From: Streptomyces flavotricini
GTDB lineage: Bacteria; Actinomycetota; Actinomycetes; Streptomycetales; Streptomycetaceae
Length of the DNA stretch: 64,000 bases
Direction: 5' to 3'
NCBI RefSeq assembly: GCF_020639365.1
Contig: NZ_JAINUL010000001.1
Location: 3,696,116-3,760,115 of the forward strand
Below, piece after piece: positions 16,194-23,876 of the stretch (position 1 is the first letter of the stretch; the number at the start of each line of letters is the position of its first letter). A program made the translations under genes and the position numbers. The notes beneath the pieces are model-generated. The model had not been told where the DNA came from. It searched no databases and saw only the letters and a list, made by a program, of their open reading frames with translations.

Positions 16194-17060
16194 CTACCGC
16201 ACCGACCGCAGGTGGACCACGTCCCCGGCCCCCACGGCCTCGTGCTCGTCCTCGGCCGTACGGATCACGAGCCGCCCGTCCGCGTCGACCGCTTCCGCCG
16301 TCCCGGTGAGCGTGCGGCCGCCGGGCAGGTCGGCCCGTACGTGCCGGCCGAGGGTGACGCAGTCCGCCGCGTACGCCTCCTGCAGCCCGCTGGCGGCCGG
16401 ATCTCCGCCCGCCGCGCGCCAGTCCCCGTACCACTGCTCCAGGGCGCGCAGTACGGCCTTCAGCAGGGGTTCCCGGTCCGTCACGGCGGCCTTGGCCAGG
16501 ATCAGCGACCCGGCTTCCGGCACCGGCAGCTCGTCCTCGGTGAGGGTGACGTTGAGCCCGATCCCGATCACCACGCCGTCGCCGACCCGCTCGGCGAGGA
16601 TGCCGCCGGTCTTGCGCTCCTCGCCGTTCACGGTGACGAGCAGGTCGTTGGGCCACTTGAGGGCCGTGTCCACGCCGGCGGCCCGGGACAGCCCGCTCGC
16701 CGCGGCCACCCCGGCCAGCAGGGTCAGCCACCCCCACCGCTCCTGCGGTACGGACCCGCCCGGCTTGAGCAGGACGGAGAAGAACAGCCCGGACCGGGGC
16801 GGTGCGACCCAGCTCCGGTCGAGCCGCCCGCGCCCGGCGGTCTGCTCCTCGGCGACGAGGACGGCCCCCTCGGGCAGCCGCCCGGCCCGGGCGGCGAGAT
16901 CGGTGTTGGTGGACCCGGTGGCGGCGACCACCTCGACCGAGCTCCACAGCCCCCCGTCGGCGACGAGGGCCCGCTCCAGCGCGGCGGCGCTCAAAGGCGG
17001 CCGCTCAAGGCTCGACCAGCGGCCGGTGGAAGCCGCACCTGATGCATCTGATGGCGTCAT
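16194..17060 (-). CDS. birA: Biotin-[acetyl-CoA-carboxylase] ligase
   Basis: Attaches biotin through biotinyl-AMP to the lysine of biotin carrier domains. The 288-residue protein has the ligase motif AGRGRLDRSW (biotinyl-AMP loop), KWPNDLLV and the GIGLNV block, then the small C-terminal beta-barrel. It lacks the N-terminal DNA-binding domain of E. coli BirA, so it is monofunctional. The context is apt: it is divergent from pccB, and the biotin-carrying alpha chain lies 4 kb away. The start MTPSDASG is the last ATG before the conserved region. Confidence 0.95.
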   Translation of the reverse strand: MTPSDASGAASTGRWSSLERPPLSAAALERALVADGGLWSSVEVVAATGSTNTDLAARAGRLPEGAVLVAEEQTAGRGRLDRSWVAPPRSGLFFSVLLKPGGSVPQERWGWLTLLAGVAAASGLSRAAGVDTALKWPNDLLVTVNGEERKTGGILAERVGDGVVIGIGLNVTLTEDELPVPEAGSLILAKAAVTDREPLLKAVLRALEQWYGDWRAAGGDPAASGLQEAYAADCVTLGRHVRADLPGGRTLTGTAEAVDADGRLVIRTAEDEHEAVGAGDVVHLRSVR

Positions 17061-17191
17061 GCAACCCACAGTAGGTGTGTCAAACGCCGCACTGCCGAGC
17101 GCCATGCCCGCCGATACGCTACGCACCAGTAGCCAGCAGTAGTCAATCAATTGACCTGGCAGTTGACACCACACAGGGAGCCGCGACCCCG

Positions 17192-18787
17192 ATGTCACAA
17201 CCCTCAGAGCCGATCGACATGCACACGACCGCGGGCAAGATCGCGGACCTGCAGCGCCGCATCGACGAAGCCACTCACGCCGGGTCCGCGCGCGCGGTGG
17301 AGAAGCAGCACGCCAAGGGGAAGCTGACGGCGCGTGAGCGGGTCGCCCTGCTGCTGGACGAGGGCTCTTTCGTCGAGCTCGACGAGTTCGCCCGGCACCG
17401 CTCCACCAACTTCGGGCTGGAGAAGACCCGCCCCTACGGCGACGGCGTCGTCACCGGCTACGGCACGGTGGACGGCCGTCCGGTGGCCGTGTTCTCCCAG
17501 GACTTCACGGTCTTCGGCGGGGCCCTCGGCGAGGTCTACGGCCAGAAGATCATGAAGGTCATGGACTTCGCCCTGAAGACCGGCTGCCCGCTCGTCGGCA
17601 TCAACGACTCCGGCGGCGCCCGCATCCAGGAGGGCGTGAGCGCCCTCGGCATGTACGGCGAGATCTTCCGCCGCAACGTCCACGCCTCCGGCGTGATTCC
17701 GCAGATCAGCCTGATCGTGGGCCCCTGCGCCGGCGGCGCCGTGTACTCCCCCGCCATCACCGACTTCACCGTGATGGTCGACCAGACCTCGCACATGTTC
17801 ATCACCGGCCCGGACGTCATCAAGACGGTCACCGGCGAGGACGTGGGCTTCGAGGAGCTCGGCGGCGCGCGGACGCACAACTCCACCTCCGGCGTGGCCC
17901 ACCACATGGCCGGGGACGAGAAGGACGCCATCGAGTACGTCAAGAACCTGCTGGCGTACCTGCCGTCGAACAACCTCTCCGAGCCGCCCGCCTTCCCCGA
18001 GGAGGCGGACACCGAGGTCACCGACACCGACCGCGAGCTCGACGTGCTGATCCCGGACAGCGCGAACCAGCCGTACGACATGCACACCGTGATCGAGCAC
18101 GTGCTCGACGACGCGGAGTTCCTGGAGACGCAGGCCCTCTTCGCGCCGAACATCCTCACCGGCTTCGGCCGGGTCGAGGGGCACCCGGTGGGCATCGTCG
18201 CCAACCAGCCGATGCAGTTCGCCGGCTGCCTGGACATCAACGCCTCCGAGAAGGCCGCCCGCTTCGTGCGGACCTGCGACGCCTTCAACATCCCGGTGCT
18301 GACGTTCGTGGACGTCCCGGGCTTCCTTCCGGGCACGGACCAGGAGTACAACGGAATCATCCGGCGCGGCGCGAAGCTGATCTACGCGTACGCCGAGGCC
18401 ACCGTCCCCCTGATCACCGTCATCACCCGCAAGGCCTTCGGCGGCGCGTACGACGTCATGGGCTCCAAGCACCTCGGCGCGGACCTGAACCTGGCCTGGC
18501 CGACCGCGCAGATCGCCGTCATGGGCGCGCAGGGCGCGGTCAACATCCTGCACCGGCGCGCCATCGCCGAGGCGGAGGAGGCCGGCAACGCCGAGGAGAC
18601 GCGGGCGCGGCTCATCGCCGAGTACGAGGACGCGCTGCTGAACCCGTACACGGCCGCCGAGCGGGGCTACATCGACGCGGTGGCCATGCCGTCGGAGACC
18701 CGGGCCCACGTGGTCAAGGGGCTGCGGCAGCTGCGCACCAAGCGGGAGTCCCTGCCCCCGAAGAAGCACGGCAACATCCCCCTCTAG
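17192..18787 (+). CDS. pccB: Propionyl-CoA carboxylase beta (carboxyltransferase) subunit
   Basis: Transfers carboxyl from carboxybiotin to an acyl-CoA, here propionyl-CoA, giving methylmalonyl-CoA for polyketides and odd-chain metabolism. The 531-residue protein has both carboxyltransferase halves, with oxyanion loops GGARIQEGV and GGAYDVMGSKHLGADLNLAW. Position 421 (AYDVM) is Asp; published structure-guided work on S. coelicolor PccB/AccB found Asp at this site favours propionyl-CoA and Ile favours acetyl-CoA. It is followed closely by the epsilon subunit and works with the alpha chain at 20868. Confidence 0.96.
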   Translation: MSQPSEPIDMHTTAGKIADLQRRIDEATHAGSARAVEKQHAKGKLTARERVALLLDEGSFVELDEFARHRSTNFGLEKTRPYGDGVVTGYGTVDGRPVAVFSQDFTVFGGALGEVYGQKIMKVMDFALKTGCPLVGINDSGGARIQEGVSALGMYGEIFRRNVHASGVIPQISLIVGPCAGGAVYSPAITDFTVMVDQTSHMFITGPDVIKTVTGEDVGFEELGGARTHNSTSGVAHHMAGDEKDAIEYVKNLLAYLPSNNLSEPPAFPEEADTEVTDTDRELDVLIPDSANQPYDMHTVIEHVLDDAEFLETQALFAPNILTGFGRVEGHPVGIVANQPMQFAGCLDINASEKAARFVRTCDAFNIPVLTFVDVPGFLPGTDQEYNGIIRRGAKLIYAYAEATVPLITVITRKAFGGAYDVMGSKHLGADLNLAWPTAQIAVMGAQGAVNILHRRAIAEAEEAGNAEETRARLIAEYEDALLNPYTAAERGYIDAVAMPSETRAHVVKGLRQLRTKRESLPPKKHGNIPL

Positions 18788-18814
18788 GACGCTGGAACGC
18801 TGGGAGGCACTCTC

Positions 18815-19024
18815 GTGGTGATCAAGGTAGTCAAGGGGAACCCGACGCCCGAGGAGCTGGCCGCCGCACTGGCGGTGGTCCAAGCGCGCGCGGCGGCGCT
18901 GGCGTCGGCGCCGTCGGGCGCGGCGCGGGCGGCGGACGAGTGGTCGGCGCCGGCCCGGGTGGCGCGGCGGACGCTGCCGCAGCCGGGGCCGCGCGCGTGG
19001 GCCCGTACGTACTGGCCCGGATAG
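18815..19024 (+). CDS. pccE: Acyl-CoA carboxylase epsilon subunit
   Basis: A 69-residue protein starting at a GTG with GGGAGG 7 bases upstream, 27 bases after pccB. Actinobacterial epsilon subunits are small basic proteins that stabilise the alpha-beta carboxylase complex. The N-terminal VIKVVKGNPTPEELAALA-like segment (here IKVVKGNPTPEELAAALAVV) is the conserved family core. The Ala/Arg-rich C-terminus is variable in the family. Confidence 0.92.
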   Translation: MVIKVVKGNPTPEELAAALAVVQARAAALASAPSGAARAADEWSAPARVARRTLPQPGPRAWARTYWPG

Positions 19025-19060
19025 GCGTCGGTCCGGTCGTGAAGATGACGTGAACGGACC

Positions 19061-19092
19061 GTGGCGCCTGAGTACCCGTACTCAGGCGCCAC
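19061..19092. terminator. Hairpin terminator after pccBE
   Basis: A perfect 14-bp stem (GTGGCGCCTGAGTA / TACTCAGGCGCCAC) with a CCCG loop lies 37 bases after the pccE stop. It probably ends the pccB-pccE transcript and separates it from the small membrane gene and maf. Confidence 0.8.
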
Positions 19093-19119
19093 ACCGCCGC
19101 GTGGGGCCAGGATCGGGGC

Positions 19120-19251
19120 ATGCTCTGGTCAGACCCGAAGAACGAGCCGCCCAAGGACATGCGCGACGCGCAGGCGATGGTGCGGCGGATGACCGTGGTG
19201 GTCGTCCTCGCGATGCTGGTGGTCGTGTACGTGCTGGGCGTGGGCTTCTAG
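19120..19251 (+). CDS. Small single-pass membrane protein (43 aa)
   Basis: ATG at 19120 opens a 43-codon frame with a charged N-terminus (MLWSDPKNEPPKDMRDAQAM), an RR pair and one membrane segment (VVVVLAMLVVVYVLGVGF) ending the protein. It lies between the pccE terminator and maf on the same strand. Codon use is streptomycete-like, and the charged head followed by a clean hydrophobic tail argues for a real tail-anchored protein. Function unknown. Confidence 0.65.
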   Translation: MLWSDPKNEPPKDMRDAQAMVRRMTVVVVLAMLVVVYVLGVGF

Positions 19252-19340
19252 GCCGCGCCTTGGCGGGCACCCCCCGGGGGTGTCTTCCGTGCGGGCCGAG
19301 GGGCGTTCGGGGCAGGAGGGCCGCGCCTACGATGGCGGGC

Positions 19341-19946
19341 ATGACTGCTGCTGCCCACGCCCTCGTCCTCGCCTCCGCCTCGCCCGCCCGGCTCAACCTG
19401 CTGCGGCAGGCCGGGCTGGCCCCGCACGTGATCGTCAGCCACTTCGACGAGGACGCGCTCAGCGCGGATTCCCCGGCCGAGCTCGCCCTGGCGCTGGCCG
19501 AGGCCAAGGCGGGCGTCGTGGCGGCCCTGGACGAGGCCGCGGGAGCCCTGGTGATCGGCTGCGACTCGGTGCTGGAGCTGGACGGCGAGGCGCTCGGCAA
19601 GCCGGAGGACGCCGAGGAGGCCACCGCCCGCTGGAAGTCGATGCGCGGGCGGGCCGGCGTACTGCGCACCGGGCACTGCGTGATCGACACGGCGACCGGG
19701 CGTCAGGTTTCGGCCACGGCCTCCACGACGGTCCGGTTCGGCGAGCCGACGGACGCCGAGGTGGCCGCGTACGTGGCGAGCGGCGAGCCGCTGCACGTGG
19801 CCGGGGCGTTCACCCTGGACGGGCTGTCGGCTCCGTTCATCGAGGGCATCGACGGCGACCACGGGAACGTCATCGGGCTGTCGATGCCGCTGCTGCGCTC
19901 GCTGCTGGCCGAACTGGGCGTGTCCATCACGGATTTGTGGGCTTGA
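19341..19946 (+). CDS. maf: Maf-family nucleoside triphosphate pyrophosphatase
   Basis: House-cleaning enzyme that hydrolyses dTTP/UTP or modified nucleotides to monophosphates. The 201-residue protein has the N-terminal LASASPARLNLLRQAG (S-x-R motif), the VIGCDSVLELDG segment with the catalytic Asp, and IEGIDGDHGNVIGL near the C-terminus. A -10-like TACGAT ends 7 bases before the ATG, consistent with a leaderless transcript; an ATG 9 bases earlier is the alternative. The 3' end overlaps the convergent membrane gene by 20 bases. Confidence 0.93.
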   Translation: MTAAAHALVLASASPARLNLLRQAGLAPHVIVSHFDEDALSADSPAELALALAEAKAGVVAALDEAAGALVIGCDSVLELDGEALGKPEDAEEATARWKSMRGRAGVLRTGHCVIDTATGRQVSATASTTVRFGEPTDAEVAAYVASGEPLHVAGAFTLDGLSAPFIEGIDGDHGNVIGLSMPLLRSLLAELGVSITDLWA

Positions 19947-20436
19947 GCTCCCCGTACGGCGGCGGCGGGGCGTCCCGGGCGTCCTGGACCCCCGGGGCGT
20001 CCCCGGAGGGCGCCCCGCCAGGGCCCTGGAGCGCCCCCTGGGCGGCGTAGAGCATCAGGGTGAGGATCAGCAGGCACAGGATCGCCATCAGCACCACGAA
20101 GGCCCCCCAGCCGACCAGGCCGACGGCGAGGGCGCCGAGCACCCCGTGCGTGACGGCGGCGGTGACGAGGACCACGCGGGCGAAGGTGCCGGGCGCGCGG
20201 TCGCGCACGGCCGCGACGGCGAGGAACACGGCGCACAGGAGCAGGAACGAGCCGATGCCGGCGCCCATCGCGTACGTTGCCGTGGACATGACATCCGGAT
20301 CCATGCCCGCGATGGACATCGACTGGTTGCGGGTGGCCTTGCCCAGCACGATGTGGACGAGAACGAGCACAGCCGCCTCGGCGACGAGCACGATCGAGGC
20401 CAGTCCGGCCACGAGTCTGCGCAGTGCGACGCCCAC
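19927..20436 (-). CDS. Four-helix integral membrane protein
   Basis: A 169-residue protein starting at a GTG behind GGGGAGGGG. Four membrane segments are evident (IVLVAEAAVLVLVHIVLG, IGSFLLLCAVFLAVAAV, VVLVTAAVTHGVLGALAVGL, AFVVLMAILCLLILTLML), followed by a Pro/Gly/Asp-rich cytoplasmic tail. No transport motif is seen. Its 3' end overlaps maf by 20 bases on the other strand. Homologues between maf and the acyl-CoA carboxylase alpha gene are expected in streptomycetes. Function unknown. Confidence 0.85.
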   Translation of the reverse strand: MGVALRRLVAGLASIVLVAEAAVLVLVHIVLGKATRNQSMSIAGMDPDVMSTATYAMGAGIGSFLLLCAVFLAVAAVRDRAPGTFARVVLVTAAVTHGVLGALAVGLVGWGAFVVLMAILCLLILTLMLYAAQGALQGPGGAPSGDAPGVQDARDAPPPPYGELKPTNP

Positions 20437-20867
20437 GGCGACCCACCCCTCCCCACGAGTCCCCGGCCGCACAGCGACCCAGCATCGGCCCCGCAACAGC
20501 CCCACCATGACCACAAGCCTGTTCGACGCCCTGGAGGCTACTAACGGGTAAACGTACGGACAAGGGGTCCGGGCAGCTTCGTTACGCGCGGCGCCCGTAC
20601 CGGCGATCACGCAAAGAATGTGTGGGCCGTTCGTAGGGACTCGACAAAGAATCACCGGGGCCCGCTGACCGGGCGAACAGAGACCTCGGACGGGTGACGG
20701 GGTTACTGTGCAGTCGGGGATCCCCCTGACCTGGGGCGCCACAAGGGCTTTCCTCACTCGAGGCGGACTCGAATCACACTCCGTGTGGGCAAGGTCACCT
20801 CTAGGGAAGGGTCGAAACGCCGTGTGGGCTGTCCCTAAACTCAGCTTGTTTCAAGGAGGGAGCCATC
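20437..20867. other. Divergent intergenic region upstream of the carboxylase alpha gene
   Basis: 431 bases with no convincing gene. It must hold the promoters of the leftward membrane gene and the rightward alpha-chain gene. Visible elements are a short inverted repeat CACAC-TCC-GTGTG (about 20772-20784) and a long leader before the AAGGAGGG of the alpha gene. A 14-residue frame at 20507-20551 has no ribosome site and is not called. Confidence 0.6.
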
Positions 20868-22631
20868 GTGCGCAAGGTGCTCATCGCCAACCGTGGCGAA
20901 ATCGCTGTCCGCGTTGCTCGGGCCTGCCGGGATGCCGGAATCGCAAGCGTAGCCGTCTACGCCGATCCGGACCGGGACGCTCTGCATGTCCGCGCGGCCG
21001 ACGAAGCTTTCGCGTTGGGCGGTGACACCCCGGCCGCGAGCTACCTGGACATCTCCAAGGTCCTGCAGGCCGCAGCCGATTCCGGCGCGGACGCCATCCA
21101 TCCCGGATACGGCTTCCTCTCCGAGAACGCCGAATTCGCGCAGGCCGTGATCGACGCCGGCCTGACCTGGATCGGCCCGCCCCCGCAGGCCATCCGCGAC
21201 CTCGGCGACAAGGTGGCCGCCCGCCACATCGCCCAGCGCGCCGGCGCCCCGCTCGTCGCGGGCACCCCGGACCCGGTCTCCGGGGCCGACGAGGTCGTCG
21301 CGTTCGCCAAGGAGCACGGCCTGCCGATCGCGATCAAGGCCGCCTTCGGCGGCGGCGGCCGCGGCCTGAAGGTCGCCCGTACGCTCGAAGAGGTCCCCGA
21401 GCTCTACGACTCGGCCGTCCGCGAGGCCGTCGCCGCCTTCGGCCGCGGCGAGTGCTTCGTCGAGCGCTACCTCGACAAGCCGCGCCACGTCGAGACCCAG
21501 TGCCTGGCCGACTCCCACGGCAACGTGGTCGTCGTCTCCACGCGCGACTGCTCGCTGCAGCGCCGCCACCAGAAGCTGGTCGAGGAAGCCCCCGCGCCGT
21601 TCCTGTCGGAGGCTCAGAACGCCGAGCTGTACGCGGCGTCCAAGGCCATCCTGAAGGAGGCCGGCTACGTCGGCGCGGGCACGGTGGAGTTCCTGGTCTC
21701 CGCCGACGGCCTGATCTCCTTCCTGGAGGTCAACACCCGCCTCCAGGTCGAGCACCCGGTCACCGAAGAGGTCTCCGGCATCGACCTGGTCCGCGAGATG
21801 TTCCGCATCGCCGACGGCGAGGAGCTCGGCTACGGCGACCCGGTCCTGCGCGGCCACTCCATCGAGTTCCGCATCAACGGCGAGGACCCGGGCCGCGGCT
21901 TCCTGCCCGCCCCGGGCACCGTCACCAAGTTCGCCCCGCCCGCCGGCCCGGGCGTCCGCCTCGACACCGGCGTCGAGTCCGGCTCGGTCATCGGCCCGGC
22001 CTGGGACTCCCTGCTGGCCAAGCTGATCGTCACCGGCGCCACCCGCGAGCAGGCCCTCCAGCGTGCGGCGCGCGCCCTGGCCGAGTTCGAGGTCGAGGGA
22101 ATGGCCACGGCCATCCCCTTCCACCGCGCCGTCGTCGTCGACCCCGCGTTCGCCCCCGCCGACGGCAGCCCGTTCACCGTCTACACCCGGTGGATCGAGA
22201 CCGAGTTCGTCAACGACATCCCCGCGTTCGCCGCCCCGGCGGCCGAGGACGCGGAGGACGAGCCGGGCCGCGAGACGGTCGTCGTCGAGGTCGGCGGCAA
22301 GCGCCTGGAGGTCTCCCTCCCGTCCTCGCTGGGCATGACGCTGGCCCGTACGGCCGCGGCGGGCGGCGCGAAGCCGAAGCGCCGCGCGGCGAAGAAGTCC
22401 GGTCCGGCCGCCTCGGGCGACACGCTCGCGTCCCCGATGCAGGGCACGATCGTCAAGGTCGCGGTCGAGGAGGGCCAGCAGGTCAACGAGGGCGACCTGA
22501 TCGTCGTGCTCGAGGCCATGAAGATGGAGCAGCCGCTGAACGCGCACCGCTCCGGCACCGTCGTCGGCCTCACCGCCGAAGTCGGCGCCAGCCTCACCTC
22601 GGGCGCCACCATCTGCGAGATCAAGGACTGA
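20868..22631 (+). CDS. accA2: Acyl-CoA carboxylase alpha subunit (biotin carboxylase-BCCP)
   Basis: Carboxylates its own biotin with ATP and bicarbonate and serves the PccB-type beta subunits. The 587-residue protein has the biotin carboxylase N-terminal domain (KVLIANRGEIAVRVARA), the ATP-grasp glycine loop (KAAFGGGGRGLKVA), the catalytic EVNTRLQVEHPVTEE region, and a C-terminal biotinyl domain with the target lysine in EAMKMEQ. An Ala/Lys-rich hinge separates the two. A strong AAGGAGGG precedes the GTG. The S. coelicolor equivalent is AccA2; nearby birA supplies biotinylation. Confidence 0.95.
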   Translation: MRKVLIANRGEIAVRVARACRDAGIASVAVYADPDRDALHVRAADEAFALGGDTPAASYLDISKVLQAAADSGADAIHPGYGFLSENAEFAQAVIDAGLTWIGPPPQAIRDLGDKVAARHIAQRAGAPLVAGTPDPVSGADEVVAFAKEHGLPIAIKAAFGGGGRGLKVARTLEEVPELYDSAVREAVAAFGRGECFVERYLDKPRHVETQCLADSHGNVVVVSTRDCSLQRRHQKLVEEAPAPFLSEAQNAELYAASKAILKEAGYVGAGTVEFLVSADGLISFLEVNTRLQVEHPVTEEVSGIDLVREMFRIADGEELGYGDPVLRGHSIEFRINGEDPGRGFLPAPGTVTKFAPPAGPGVRLDTGVESGSVIGPAWDSLLAKLIVTGATREQALQRAARALAEFEVEGMATAIPFHRAVVVDPAFAPADGSPFTVYTRWIETEFVNDIPAFAAPAAEDAEDEPGRETVVVEVGGKRLEVSLPSSLGMTLARTAAAGGAKPKRRAAKKSGPAASGDTLASPMQGTIVKVAVEEGQQVNEGDLIVVLEAMKMEQPLNAHRSGTVVGLTAEVGASLTSGATICEIKD

Positions 22632-22665
22632 CGTCCGCGTTCGAGGACCGAGGTCCTCGGACCGC

Positions 22666-22701
22666 TGAGGCCCGGAACCCCCGCGGGGTTTCCGGGCCTC
22701 A
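22666..22701 (+). terminator. Terminator after the carboxylase alpha gene
   Basis: TGAGGCCCGGAA pairs with TTCCGGGCCTCA around a GC-rich apex, 34 bases past the stop. A second short hairpin (CGAGGACCGAGGTCCTCG) precedes it at about 22642-22659. Confidence 0.8.
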
Positions 22702-22745
22702 CGCGTTCCGGCGCCCCGCGGGCGGGGCTCCCGGGCGGACGCCTC

Positions 22746-23702
22746 CTATCGGCGGCGCATGTCCGCGACGCGGGGGCGGTCCCCCGCCGACTGCTGCTCC
22801 AGCATCGACGCGGGGGCGCTGCGCAGCTGCGCGGACGGCCCTCCGCGCCGCTGCACCGGCAGCGGGGACTCCCGGCGCGGGCGGCGGCCCGCCATGCCCT
22901 CACCGCTCCCGCCGGAGGCCACGGCCCCGGCGATCGTGATCTGGACGCCCTGGTCCGCCAGGGCCTGGAGCTCCGTGGCCGCGCGGTCGTCGTGCGGCGG
23001 GGGCTCGTCCGTGACCAGACGGGTCATCACATCGGTCGGCACCGTCTGGAACATGGTGTCCGTGCCCAGCTTGGTGTGGTCCGCGAGGACCACCACCTCG
23101 GCCGCGGCCTGGACCAGGGCCCGGTCCACGCTCGCCGACAGCATGTTGGACGTGGACAGGCCGCGTTCCGCGGTCAGACCGCTCCCGGACAGGAAGGCCC
23201 GGGAGACCCGCAGCCCCTGGAGGGACTGCTCCGCCCCGCTGCCGACCAGCGCGTAGTTGGAGCCGCGGAGGGTGCCGCCCGTCATCACCACCTCCACCCT
23301 GTTCGCATGGGCCAGCGCCTGCGCGACCAGCAGCGAGTTGGTGACGACGGTCAGTCCGGGCACCCGGGCGAGCCGGCGGGCCAGCTCCTGGGTCGTGGTG
23401 CCCGCGCCGACGACGACGGCCTCGCCTTCTTCGACGAGGCCGGCCGCCACGTCGGCAATGGCGGTCTTCTCCGCCGTCGCGAGATGGGACTTTTGCGGAA
23501 AGCCGGACTCCCGCGTGAAACCGCCCGGCAATACCGCACCGCCGTGTCGGCGGTCGAGGAGTCCTTCGGCCTCCAGTGCCCGCACGTCCCGCCGTACGGT
23601 CACTTCGGAGGTCTGGACGACGCGGGCGAGCTCCCGGAGCGATACCGCTCCGTTGGCCCGCACCATTTCGAGAATCAATTGGCGACGTTCTGCAGCGAAC
23701 AC
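22746..23702 (-). CDS. DeoR/GlpR-family transcriptional regulator
   Basis: A 318-residue regulator. Residues 1-60 form the DeoR winged helix (FAAERRQLILEMV, VVQTSEVTVRRDVRALEAEG, LDRRHGGAVLP), and residues 75-240 the sugar-phosphate-binding domain (VVVGAGTTTQELARRL, VVTNSLLVAQAL, VVMTGGTLRG, VVLADHTKLGTD). The C-terminal 60 residues are a Gly/Arg/Pro-rich extension not found in most family members. It starts at a GTG without a ribosome site; TACTGT 7 bases upstream suggests a leaderless mRNA. It lies 2.3 kb from the nucleoside phosphorylase gene and is a candidate regulator of nucleoside or sugar-phosphate genes. Confidence 0.92.
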   Translation of the reverse strand: MFAAERRQLILEMVRANGAVSLRELARVVQTSEVTVRRDVRALEAEGLLDRRHGGAVLPGGFTRESGFPQKSHLATAEKTAIADVAAGLVEEGEAVVVGAGTTTQELARRLARVPGLTVVTNSLLVAQALAHANRVEVVMTGGTLRGSNYALVGSGAEQSLQGLRVSRAFLSGSGLTAERGLSTSNMLSASVDRALVQAAAEVVVLADHTKLGTDTMFQTVPTDVMTRLVTDEPPPHDDRAATELQALADQGVQITIAGAVASGGSGEGMAGRRPRRESPLPVQRRGGPSAQLRSAPASMLEQQSAGDRPRVADMRRR

Positions 23703-23837
23703 GAAACTGACAGTAACCCCAACGACCGTCTCGTTTCAGCTCCTTGCGCCGGAATACCGAAGTTGTCCATAAAACAGGGCGACTAGTGGTATACGCGGCG
23801 GGTCGGTTGAGTGAACGTCACGCCACCCTCCGGGATG

Positions 23838-23867
23838 CCGCCCCAAGTCGCGTCTGACGTGGGGCGG
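23838..23867 (-). terminator. Terminator after lpdA-type gene
   Basis: CCGCCCCAAGT pairs with ACGTGGGGCGG (one mismatch) 10 bases beyond the flavoprotein stop on its coding strand. Confidence 0.6.
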
Positions 23868-23876
23868 TTGCCTTCC

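Noticed and set aside
20507..20551. 14-residue frame upstream of the carboxylase alpha gene
   Set aside because: It has no ribosome site and no conserved-looking peptide, and the region is a divergent promoter.
23703..23737. GAAAC-n25-GTTTC pair as operator of the DeoR gene
   Set aside because: Five-base arms with a long gap are expected by chance. Mentioned only as a weak candidate.
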